Origin: Pyricularia pennisetigena
Lineage: Eukaryota > Ascomycota > Sordariomycetes > Magnaporthales > Pyriculariaceae
Direction: 5' to 3'
DNA: 64,000 nucleotides
NCBI RefSeq assembly: GCF_004337985.1
Contig: NC_043742.1
Location: 4,267,259 to 4,331,258 of the forward strand
Shown here: piece after piece, positions 23,193 through 34,305 of the stretch
Numbering within the stretch: position 1 is the first letter of the stretch
Layout of the letters: each line of letters opens with the position of its first letter
Translations under genes and position numbers: made by a program
The notes under the pieces: model-generated
Database searches by the model: none
Seen by the model: only the letters and a program-made list of their open reading frames with translations
Told to the model about the DNA's origin: nothing

Positions 23193-25900
23193 ATGTCTGT
23201 AGTTGGTATGTATCCTCCAGATCCCTCGAGACCTGTACCACGGCGTCTCTTTTTGCGCCCACCCGAGTTGCGCCAGGCTTGGCAATGCAAGCCCAATACT
23301 CAGATGCTAACAATATTGCTTGCGCAGGCGTTGATTTTGGTTCGATGAACACCGTCATCGCGGTTGCTCGTAACCGCGGTGTCGACGTGGTATGTCTCTT
23401 GCGCGCCCCCTTGTGTAAACACCATTGGTGAATGCCACCGCGCATATGTCCAAACGACCAACAGACTGACTTTTTGCAACAACTAAGATCACGAACGAGG
23501 TTTCCAACAGGGCCACACCGTACGTATCTTGAACACCCCTGTGCCTTGTTATATCAGAATCTTGCACTGACCAATATCCTTTATCCTTTTAGATCTTTGG
23601 TTGGCTTTGGTCCCAAGAACCGTTACCTCGGAGAGGCCGCTAAGACACAAGAGATCTCCAACCTTAAGAACACAGTCGGCTCCCTGAAGCGCCTCGCCGG
23701 CCGCCGACTCAATGAGCCAGACGTCCAGCTCGAGCAACAGTACATCTCGGCGCCCCTGGTCGACGTCAACGGCCAGGTTGGTGTGGAGGTCACATATCTG
23801 GGCAAGAAGGAGAAGTTCACCGCCACTCAACTTGTTGCCATGTACCTCGCCAAGATCAAGCAGACGACGGCAACAGAGACCAAGCTGGCTGTTTCAGACC
23901 TGGTCATGAGCGTACCGGCGTGGTTCACAGACGTTCAGCGCCGCGCATTGATAGATGCCGCTGAGATTGCTGGACTCAAGCTGCTGCGCCTTATCAACGA
24001 CACGACTGCCGCCGCTCTCGGCTACGGTATCACCAAGCTCGACCTGCCTTCTGCCGAAGAGAAGCCGCGCCGGGTCGCATTTGTCGATGTCGGCTATAGC
24101 GACTACGCCGTGTCTATTGTCGAGTTCAAGAAGGGCGAGCTCGCCGTCAAGTCGACGGCTTTTGACCGTCACTTCGGTGGTAGGAACTTCGACAAGGCTC
24201 TGGTTGACCACCTGCAAAAGGAGTTCCTTGGCAAGTACAAGATCGACATCTTCTCGAACCCCCGCGCCACCTCGCGTGTCTTCGCCGCCGCCGAGAAGCT
24301 CAAGAAGATCCTGTCCGCCAACCAGCAAGCGCCGCTTAACATCGAGTCGCTGATGAACGATGTTGATGTATCTGCTATGATCACTCGTCAAGAGTTCGAG
24401 GCCATGATTGAGCCCATCCTGCCCCGCGTTGAGGAGGTTTTGCAGCAGGCTCTTTCCGAGGCCAAGCTGACTGTTGAGGACATTGATGTCGTCGAGCTTG
24501 TCGGAGGTGGTTCTCGTGTGCCTGCCATCAAGGAGCGCGTTGGTGCATTCTTCAACAAGCCCCTGTCTTTCACTCTCAACCAGGACGAGGCCATCGCCAG
24601 GGGTTGCGCGTTCAGCTGCGCTATCCTGTCTCCCATCTTTAAGGTCCGCGACTTTGCCGTCCAGGATGTCATCAGCTACCCGATCGAGTTTGCCTGGGAG
24701 AAGGCCCCCGATATCCCGGATGAGGACACCAGTCTCGTTGTCTTTAACAAAGGCAACCTCATGCCCTCCACCAAGATTCTTACCTTCTACCGAAAACAGC
24801 CTTTCGACCTGGAGGCCAGGTACGCCAAGCCTGAGGAGCTGCCCCAGAGCGTGAACCCCTGGATCGGCCGCTTCTCGGTCAAGGGAGTCCAGGCCAACGG
24901 AGGACAGGATGATTTCATGATCTGCAAGCTCAAGGCGCGTGTCAACATTCACGGGATCCTGAACGTAGAGAGCGGTTACTATGTGGAGGACCAGGAGGTT
25001 GAGGAGCCGATTCCTGAGGAGGGTGAGAAGGACCCGAATGTGAGTACAAGCGCTTGCCACGGCGACGCGACCATAGCCCCCCTTCCTGATCAGGGGAGCA
25101 GCGGCCCAGTCCCCGATGGGGTTGCGAGCAGCCCTCCCCTGCAAACACCACAGAAAAGACGACGCAATTCTTCCAGCTCCCCAATTTCAAAAGATATGCC
25201 TACACACACGAGTAAGAAACTGACAGAGCACCTCAAGGCGATGGAGACGGACGGTGCCAAGGACGGCGAAGCCAAGCCCAAGATGCGCAAGGTCAAAAAG
25301 CAGGTCAGGAAGGGTGAGCTGCCAATCGTTGCCGCCACTCAATCGCTCGACCCCAACGCCAAGAACGCGCTCCTCGAGCGCGAGGCCGCCATGGCTGCGG
25401 AGGATAAGCTTGTCTTCGACACGGAGGAGAAGAAGAACGAGCTCGAGACGTACATCTACGACATCCGCAACAAGTTGGATGACCAGTACGCCGAGTTCGC
25501 GAGCGAAGAGGAGAAGGACAAGATCCGTGCTCGGTTGAGCGAGACTGAGGTGAGTTCTGACAACTTATCCATCTATTTGGTAATGGTAGGGTTCAAATAT
25601 CTAATGCTTTACTTGCTTCAACAGGACTGGCTCTACGATGAGGGTGACGACGCCACCAAGGCCGTGTACATTGCAAAAATGGACGAGATCAGGGCCATGA
25701 CTGGTCCCATCGTTCAGCGCCACTTCGAGAAGGTCGAGCAGGAGAGGCAGGAGTTACAGGCACGTCTCGAGGCCGAGGCGGCAGCTAAGAAGGCCGCCGA
25801 GGACGAGGCGCGCAAGGCCGCTGAGGCACAAAAGGCCGACGCTCCCGAGACAAAGGATGAGGACATGACGGACGCGGATGCTAAGGCTAATGGGGCGTAA
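23193..25900 (+). CDS. hsp88: Hsp110-family chaperone (Hsp88/Sse1-like)
   Basis: Cytosolic Hsp110: nucleotide exchange factor for Hsp70 and holdase. Six exons: 23193-23205, 23328-23389, 23488-23519, 23593-25039, 25238-25549, 25625-25900, giving 713 aa, about the usual length of fungal Hsp88. The N-terminus reads MSVVGVDFGSMNT, the Hsp70-like phosphate loop, built from three small exons. NDTTAAALGYG and VELVGGGSRVPAI are the Hsp70-family adenosine and second phosphate motifs. The substrate-binding part carries the acidic Hsp110 loop, then KPKMRKVKKQVRKGELP and a charged Ala/Glu/Lys-rich tail. The introns at 25040-25237 and 25550-25624 are stop-free and in frame, so a naive ORF call runs through both; the first uses an AAG acceptor after a CTGAC branch point. 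It converges with eIF5B. Confidence 0.95.
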
Positions 25901-26646
25901 AAAATCAGACAGAAGTTTGTAGAGTCGGAATGAAGTTATGACTTTGGGAACATACTGGGGGGAGGTTGGGCTTATTTCTCTTATCGGTTCTTTTTTTTTT
26001 TTTTTTTATTATTTCTATCCTCTAACCCACGGGGACAACACTGCCGTGTATCATTTTTTTTCAAGAACCAAACGAACGACCACACATATCCCGAAAGACA
26101 AGTACGAGACTTAGATAGAAAAGAGGTGGTTTTTCTGGGCTTTTGTTCTGCCTTTTTTTTTTGCCTGGCAACTATTTGTGCCGTTTAGACAGGAAGAATG
26201 ATATTGAACATGTGTTTACGATGGTATGCCAGCTGTATTCATGAGATTCGCATAGAAATACTTGGACAGGCCTGTGATAACACCTAGAATCGGCTTTAAT
26301 GCTCCGTTTCGCTCTTTGTGACTTACTAGCAAGCCAAATGAATGTCGAAAAAAATGTCAAACAATCGAGGTTCTCCTGAAGGGTTGTGGTGGAATTATAT
26401 ACACTTTTTTTTTTTTTCATAACGCCCTTTTTGGTTCCCGTTGACGAAAAGGCAGATCCAGCAAGAAAAGAAAACCAGCCGCAGGAAAATGCTGAGGTAT
26501 AGATCAAGATAAGTAACATGACAGTCTTGCAGTGGGTTTGTTTTGAAATATGTCACCAAACTTTTCCTTGCCTCCGAAAATCTTCACTGCAACACTATGC
26601 CGCTCGGAGTGACCCTTGGAACTGAATAATTTCGCGTCGCCACACT
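25901..26646. other. convergent intergenic region, Hsp88 / eIF5B
   Basis: Shared 3' region of two converging genes. It contains several T runs (near 25991-26007, 26151-26161 and 26405-26418) and AT-rich sequence typical of fungal terminators. No gene is supported. Confidence 0.6.
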
Positions 26647-29600
26647 CTAATGAATGTCGAACAGCGGCTTGAGCTTCTTGATAAGCAACCACTCGTCGTT
26701 CGACACGTCTTTACGGTAAAAGTCCTTCAGACAGTCAATACTGGCACGAGAGATAAGACTGTATAGCACGTCCTTCTCCTCTAGCTGTCGGCCGTACGTA
26801 GGCTGATGGCCACCCATCTCAATCTTGACGGCCACCGAAGGCTGTCCCTTTTTACAAACTGGCATGGCCTTGTGATCACGCTCAATGGATGAACTGTATA
26901 GTAATTGGTCAGCGTCAACTTCGCATGTCAGGAACGTGATACAACTTACACTCGGCCCATGCTTATGATCTCCTTGGCGCCAGTGACCGGGTTCGTCTTG
27001 ACAGCTGCTATGGGTGTATCAACCCGGAGCTGGCCCTCAACAACATCGACACCGACGACTATAGGTCCAGTCTTGTTGAATACGGCAACAGGGTTGAGAA
27101 CACAAGGGAAGACGGCCAAGAGCTTGGCCTCCTCCTTCTTCTTCTCCAGCTGTTCAGCTTGATGCTTGGTAAAGGCATCGAAAAGGTGGTAGATGATGTC
27201 CGCCGTGAAAATCTTGATGCCCTGCTCTTCAGCATATTGAGCTGCCTCCTTGTCGACCTTGACGTCGAAGCAGAGCATGACAGCATAGTCTGGTGCCTTC
27301 TCGAGCATGATACCACACTGCATGACATCACGCTTATACACCGGGCCGATACCGACGTTGGCCACGGGAATCTTGCAGTCCTTCAAGAAGTCAAGCAAGG
27401 CCTCGAGCGAACCAAGAGTCGAGGCTTGCACACTGACACCACGACCAGACTTGGCGACACGGCTGAACAAATGAGCCAGATCCGACTCGACCTCCTCTTC
27501 CAAGTCAGATTCGTCATCGTCCGGACCGACAACAAGCATTCGTGAACCAGCGATGGCACCTTCCAGACCAGGACCACTGATCTTGACACCCAATGCGGCC
27601 TTGACCTCCTTGTTGTGCACATAGGCCGACTTGAGACGCAACTCCTTCATAGGTGCTGGTGTTAGCAGCGCTCTGATGTTGGTCTTGATGACTCCTTCTG
27701 TACCACAGAGCACAATACGGTCACCCTCGCGAAGGATACCGTTGCTCAAGATAACATCAATGGTCATTCCGAAACCCTCAATGGCCTTGACTTCCAGAAC
27801 CGTTGCCTGGACCTCAGACAGATACATCAGCGAGCCAACCATGCGCTCCTGGGTGAGCTGCAGGATCAGCTTGAGCATGTCAGGAATACCCTCACCCGTG
27901 TGGGCAGAGGTGGGCACCAGAGACACAAACTTGGCCATCGACTTGTTCTCGTAGAAGAGTTCGGCGTTGAATCCCTGCTCGGCAAAAGCGAGTTTGGTCT
28001 GGTCGAGACGGTTCTTGAACTCGTTCTGCACACTCTTGGGCTGCAGTGCCAATGACTCTTGGAAACCGTTGTTGTCGATCTTCTTCCATCCGTACAACCT
28101 ATCGATTTTGTTGAGAGCCACGATGAAGGGCGTCTTGCGCTCACGGAGCATGCGCATCGACTCTAGTGTCTGGGGCTCCAATCCGTGCATGATATCAACA
28201 ACCAAGATGGCGATGTTGCAGAGCGATGATCCACGAGACCGCAAGTTGGAGAAAGACTCGTGACCGGGTGTGTCGATGATAAGGAGACCAGGTACTTTGA
28301 GCTCGAAGCTGCCATCCTTGTTGACAACAGCCGTCTTTGCTTTGATGGCATCGGCAGGGAAGTATGTGGCGCCGATTTGCTGTGTGATACCACCAGCTTC
28401 ACCCTCTTGGACGTTTGTCTGACGGATCTTGTCCAGAAGCTTTGTCTTTCCAGTGTCGACGTGGCCCAGAATACAGCAAATTGGTGACCGCAAGTTGTCC
28501 TTGGATCGCGCTGCCAAAGCCGCCTGGTGTGCCTTCTCTCGCCTCTCTGCTGCCTCCCGTTTACGCTGGTTCTCAGCTGCCTGGGCGGCCGTTTCTCTTT
28601 CGTCTTCGGATTCTTCAGAGTCGTCTTCCGAGTCCTCCTCGGTCTCCTCGTCAGCATCCGAGCCATCCTCATCCGCCTTGGCATCTGCCTTCTCATCAGG
28701 CTTCTTCTTCTTCTTGGCAGCTTCCTCGTCAGAATCGGCATCCCAGCTTTCTTTGAGGTCGTCATCCTCCTCTGCCGCCGCCGCCTCCCAGTCGTCCTCG
28801 AGGTCGCTGTCGACCTTGCTGGCCGCCTTCTTCTCGGCAGCTTCCTTTTCGGCCTTTTCCTTGGCCAAGCGGGCCTTCTCTTCGGCTGCCTTGAGCTCAG
28901 CCTCGGCTTGCTGCCTGGCGCGTTCAGCAGCCTCGGCAAGAATTTTATCTTCGTCGACCTAGATTACAACATGTCAGACAACGGCTGGCCCAGCAAGGAT
29001 TAACCAGGGGCCATGCTCACCTTTTCTGCCTTCTTCTTGCTCTTCTTGTTGTCGGTCTTCTTTTCCTTTTTCTCAGAAGCCTCACCACTCTCGTCCAGAG
29101 CGCCGACTTTGATACCTGCAGCGATCATCTGTTGCAGCTTGGCTTCGTTGCGTGCCCTAGCCTCCTTCTGTGCTTTAGTCAGGAACTTGCCCTCTTTCTT
29201 GAGCTGCTCAATCTTCTCCTTTTCCTTCTGCTTTTTCAGCGCCTTCATCTCCTCCCTACGCTTGGCCTCCTCGGCCTCCCTGCGCTCCTCCTCTTCTATC
29301 CTCGCCTTCTCCTCTGCGGCACGTCTCTCGGCCTCCTCCTGGCGTCTCCTTAGCTCCTCTTGCTGCTTCTGGATAGCCAAGAGGTGAGCGGGTATCTTCT
29401 TCTTCTTGCCACCAGCGTCGGCGGCGGGCGCGGCTGCTGGCGTGGGGGCTGCTTCCTTCTTTTCAGGGGCAGCAGCCTTCGCCGGCTCAGCCTTTGCGGG
29501 ACCGGAAGCCTTCTTCTTGGCGGCCTGTGACAAGAACACATGGCAGATCAGTATCAAGCCCACATACTCCTCCTCGGTGAATCGCAGATAAAACAAGTGA

Positions 29601-30063
29601 CGGAGGGCGCACTGACCTGTTCCTTCTTTCGCTGCTTCTCACGTTCTTTCTTTTCCCTCTCCTTCTCGGCCTTTGTCTTGACCCTGCCGCCTCCATCCTC
29701 ACCATCGCCTGCATCAGCGGCTGGGGCGGGAGCAGCCTTATCCTTCCCACCCTTGCCCTTCTTCACCGGCTCTGCAAACTCGTCATCCATGGTGGCCTCT
29801 TGGGGGGCTTGGGCGTTTCCTGATGGGTCTTCGCCCTCCACAAAGTCCTCGGACAGGCCTTGCTTCTTCCTTTTATCTTTCTTCTTGCGCATCAGACCCA
29901 TGAGACCACCACCGCCGCCGGTCTCCTCCTCTTCAGCGGGAGCATCGACATTCTCGGCGGGCGGGGCGGCACCGTTGGGCTCAGCTGCGGGTGCGATTTG
30001 CTCGCCGAGCTCGGCCTCCCAATCATCGTTGGCCTTCTTGTTGCCCTTCTTCTTGGGCGGCAT
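26647..30063 (-). CDS. translation initiation factor eIF5B (Fun12/IF2-like)
   Basis: Ribosome-dependent GTPase that promotes 60S subunit joining and initiator-tRNA stabilisation. Four exons: 30063-29617, 29524-29021, 28958-26950, 26893-26647, giving about 1068 aa. The first ~470 residues are highly charged (Lys/Glu/Ala-rich, with coiled-coil-like stretches), as in all eukaryotic eIF5B. The G domain follows: GHVDTGKT (about 482), switch [17 protein letters not shown] (about 546), NKID. Domains II-IV follow, ending in the C-terminal helix that contacts eIF1A ([14 protein letters not shown]). The last 56-nt intron splits the domain IV region; without exon 4 the C-terminus would be lost. Opposite-strand frames in the charged N-terminus are shadows. 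Confidence 0.96.
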
Positions 30064-31205
30064 CGTGTCTGTCTAGTCGTACACGGGTATGCTTCAAGAA
30101 ACTCTCGAATACCGGTAGGGAACGTACTACGTGGTAAAGTGATTAGAAATGTGTCGATTGGTGGCTTGGTAGATGAAAAACGAATATCCTAGTCCTGGAC
30201 AGGGGCTGTGTGTAGTCTCGCAGGGAATCGGCAAACTGAGAGCCAGTAACTGCTTGGTGTACGAGTTGCGAAAATAGAAGTAGCAAAAAAAAGTATGCAG
30301 CCCGAAATAACAAAAAGTTTTCAACAGTCGGTTGGGGCTGAGGATGCACGGTGGCGATACAACCGCAGTCTTCTATTTTTTTTTTTTTCTTGATTTTTTT
30401 TTTTAATCTTTTTTCCCTCCTCTTTCTATTCCGGATGGCGTCCCGAGTCTGAGTCTCGTCGGCGGATGGGGAATTGCTACAGCGGGGTAAAATCCAAAGG
30501 ATGACGCATGGCATAAGCCAGATCGCATGTATAGGTTGACTCACCTGAATGGAATTATCCTCCTTGTCACAGACAGAGAAAGGAGCCTTTTCACAGCCAC
30601 GGTCGAGAGAAGGTTTGCCGTAATCGCGCAGGATCACGAGCAGTCGACATGTCTTTGTACCAAAGATCCCCGTCGAACAAAGGTGGTGGAGTTGGCTGAC
30701 GCTACTGGTACAGGTGGTAGTTGACCAACTACTGCGGGGCAGATGTACTCACTGACTGGGAGCCACGCACTATCGCTGCAAAAGATCTCGGTTGGGTATA
30801 GGCAGAACAGTGTGACCCACAGGGGGACAAATTTCGCATAGCACACCTGAATTTCGTACAAAAGCATCAAGCCAGCCCGTTCAGAGCCCCACTTTCTACA
30901 TCAGCACGTGGGGGGGGGGGGGGGGGGGGGNNNGGGGGAGGCCTTTCTTTCCTACCCTATACACCTTACTGATTGATCTGTTTGTACTGACTGTTACGTT
31001 CCACTGTTGAGGTAATTCAACACCGGCTAGACAAGAGATTAGAACAAACAAATGAAATAACAATAAGAACACACCAAGACAAGTATTGAACGAAAGCTTC
31101 TATGCTTCTGGCAGAAATGTTTCTTTCATTCTGTCTCATTATGACCCATCATTACCCGATTCGCAACCAACAACGACCCGCAAATATCCCCTCTACAATG
31201 AAGCC
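30064..31205. other. eIF5B promoter to antiporter 3' end, with assembly gap
   Basis: The region contains the eIF5B promoter (T-rich tracts near 30374-30410) and the 3' side of the antiporter gene. An interrupted G run with three N lies at 30910-30938. A 164-codon minus frame at 30143-30637 includes a Lys-only tract from the poly-T and has no other support. No gene is called. Confidence 0.5.
30910..30938. repeat. G homopolymer with embedded N gap
   Basis: Twenty-one G, three N (30931-30933), then five G. This marks an unresolved homopolymer; its true length and content are unknown. Confidence 0.95.
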
Positions 31206-32879
31206 TCAGTGCTCTTTTGCGCTGCCGCCGGAAAGATGAGGAGGGTTCGGGTAATGATATGCCGCTGCCGCGATGGCAATGTACACAATAACGCATAAGG
31301 ATCCTTCGAGATAGTTGGTCTTGCCATCTCTGAGAAAGCCACCCACAGTGATGATGGCGAGCAGCAGCACGGCAATGTCAAAGATGTGAAAATCCAGCCC
31401 CATGGGCTTGTTCAATATCCAGCCGATGATCACCACAAAAGGCCCGTTGAACAGGGCGGTCTGCAAAGTCGCGCCCAGAACGTGTGACAAAGCAAAGTTC
31501 ATTTGGTTGTCCCAAGCCTCGTCGATGGCCGTGAGGTGCTCGGCCGCCTTCTCCACGAGCGGGACGAGAATCAGACCCATAAAAGCTTCCGAAATGCCGC
31601 GTTCCAGCACCATAAAGTCGATTTCCTCCACGAGCGTGATGGCGATTATTGTTACCAGCGCAAGGGAAACAACAAGGGCAAGGCCGCATTCAAGCAAGGT
31701 CAGTTTGTCCTTGGACAGATCACGCCGCCGGTCCGTATCTCGTTGCTCGTCCTGCTCGAATATGGCATCGTAGATGCCGTGGTGAGTCTTGGCCTGGAAC
31801 CAGACAAACACAATATACGCAAGGATCAGCAAGATGGCCGTCGCACGCGACAAACTCAAGGTTCGCTCAGATAGCTCTTGGGATGTCACGAGATCCGTCC
31901 CTTCCAAAGCCTTCTCAAATATTGCTGGGATTGCAAGGCCAACGCCACTGTTTGAAACGAATCCATATTAGCATGTCTCAAGTATAATATTCGACTGTTC
32001 AGATCTTTTCAGCTACTCACGCCGTCAACAACAGTCCGCTACCTGCCTCACTGATAGCCTCGTTATGCTCCGTCTCTTCTCGCCTAAGACCACCAGCTAT
32101 GAAGCATAGACCTAGGCACAGCAACATAGTAGCGAGAACGGACCCCAAAATGGCAGCCTGGATGACTTGCGTCAAACTACCGTTCACCAACAGTACGATG
32201 AACAAGATGATCTCCACGATGGAGCCAAAGCTGTATGGTCTCTGGTGTTAGAAGCCCAATGTTTTCTCGCTGATCCGGGTTGTGCCTCTAGAGCATGTCT
32301 TTGGAGAACAAAAGGGGGTACTTACGTGGTTTCGACCAAGACACCGTAAACATGCGCAACTTTCCTCGCCAGCTCTTGCCCAGCAAACCCGACCAAATTG
32401 GCACAAGGCACCATTGCTATGTACGATAGCGCAAATATCGCCATGTGCCAGTCGGGTTGCGAATAGCGGACCACGAGGGCTGCAGGCACAACCGGCCACA
32501 GGACGTTGACTGCGCATGAGACTGCGCTGGAGGACCGGAAGCAGATGCGGATGAAGTGCAGCGGCGAGAAACCATTCCTCCCGCTCTCGCCCTCGGGACG
32601 GATGAACGGCGGAAGGGTGCGAGTGCGCATCAAGTTATGAAGCTGTTGGTCCTGGAGTTGCTGCTGTTGCTGTCGGTGTTGTAACCGCTCTGCACGGAAC
32701 ATATCGCCGTTGCGGCCGGGGCTGTGGATGGATTCGACATCGCCGCTGTGCCGTGGAAGAGTCGCTTCAGCTGTGGTTGTTGGGATTTCCTTCCTCTCCT
32801 CGTCGGTGCGATATGACGGGGCTACTGATCTCGGCAGTGGGGCCGGAGGCGTGGGCGAAGTTGGTGTTGCCGCCATCAC
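31206..32879 (-). CDS. CaCA-family cation/H+ antiporter (Vcx1/Vnx1-like)
   Basis: Predicted 501-aa vacuolar-type cation/proton exchanger. Three exons: 32879-32326, 32230-32021, 31947-31206. A ~100-residue cytosolic N-tail rich in Pro, Arg and Gln is followed by about eleven hydrophobic helices, split by an acidic/charged loop (EQDEQRDTDRRRD) typical of the CAX family. The two alpha-repeats are present but altered: repeat c-1 reads FGSIVE where classical Ca2+/H+ exchangers have FGNAVE, and repeat c-2 reads EKAAEH where they have GNAAEH. Both Glu are kept. Such variants occur in fungal relatives of yeast Vnx1, which exchanges Na+/K+ for H+, so Ca2+ should not be assumed as substrate. Family is firm; ion and organelle are inferred. 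Confidence 0.88.
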
Positions 32880-34305
32880 GATTCAACCTCGGAACTTGCC
32901 CAATTTAATTACTTTAACCAGGTGGAGATCCCTAGTGTACAGTAGTATCTGTCTGTTTCGTGAAGGATCCCGTAGGGCTGGTCTACTTTTTGTTGTCTTT
33001 TGAAAACTAGCTTCAGCGGCGTTGGCTTGGCTTTTGGAGATTGACAGACGATCCAACGGTTGTGAAGTAGTGTTGTAGTACCTGAACCATCAATTCATTG
33101 AGGCAAAAAAAGAAAGGGGGGGATGGGATTGAAACCACAAGGAAAATGATCTAAACAAGATCAAAGTAAGGAGGATTTAGCCCCCACACCAAATACCGGA
33201 TCGTGCGTCCGACGAAACCGTGGAAATGAAGCCAGCTTGACAAGCCCTTGTAAGCGCCGAGAGGCTGAGCGTAGCGACGGGGTAAAGGCAGCAGCAGTAA
33301 GCGCCTAGGCTGTCAGGTTTGGCAGGGTACTTTGCGGGATTGGCAAGAAGCTTGTTTCGTTCTTGCAGGCATGGGCATGAATAAGGAGGGAGAGAGGAAG
33401 AGAAGGAAGGAAAAGAGTGCGTGGGAGGTTTTGTTCGTTTATCGCACCCATTTCCACTCAGATTCATGTCTAGACTAGGTAAGGCTGGCTGGCCGTTGGA
33501 CTGGATTGACATGAAAAAAAAAAAAAGTGTGATACACAATCTGCATTGATCTTGGAACAGGCATAGTTCGTGCATAGAAGAGTTAGATACTGGTACAAAC
33601 AATCTGCCCAAGTGATGTCACAAAGTGAGAAGGTCTTCCAATCATGAGCCCAGACTACCATACCCCTGCCCAGCTCCATACGAAACGGGTACGGCTGTAA
33701 TTATCGTGGCCTTTTGGAACATAGAGCCCTTCACATATTTCCGGAACCGGGCAAAAAGCACAGGCCTATGCAGGATAGCATGTGTCTCCGACGAGGTTCA
33801 AGCCTGGAAATTCAATCGAAATGAAGACAGATATCTTCTGCGCGCAGTTTTATAAAACCGAAAACTTGTTTCTCTATTTTAGTTTGTTGCGAGGAGTTAG
33901 GTACTGTTTTATGCTGACTTGCTGACCCCAGTCTAGACCGTCACCAAGTTTGCGACCGTGGACATGAATAGGTAGATATCCCATCTGACATAGGAATGTG
34001 CATCTTTGCATATTCGTATTCACCCTTTATACATTAATACATTACTCCTCGAGGAAATTTGATCCCAACTCGTGGACCTGGTCAAGCCACCGTCTCATGC
34101 CACATTGAGTTGTCGCATATGGCAGAAAGGAAAACAAAAAAGCAAAGAAAATCAACAATGGGGGCTGTGACTCGATACTAGATCGGGCTAAGTTTCACAT
34201 ACAGAATGCCCTAGCAAATAACTACTCAAATCTCTTTCCGGCACTTACTTGTGCATATCCGTCGAGGCCTTCCACCATTGGCATAATCTGAGGTGTATCA
34301 ACTCC
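32880..34305. other. antiporter promoter to Hrq1 3' end
   Basis: About 1.4 kb. It should contain the antiporter promoter at its left end and the Hrq1 3' UTR at its right end. A poly-A run lies at about 33514-33525. Open frames are short and low-complexity; none is supported. Confidence 0.5.

Noticed and set aside
23894..25144. 416-codon antisense frame in Hsp88
   Set aside because: Shadow of a highly biased chaperone gene; no recognisable protein.
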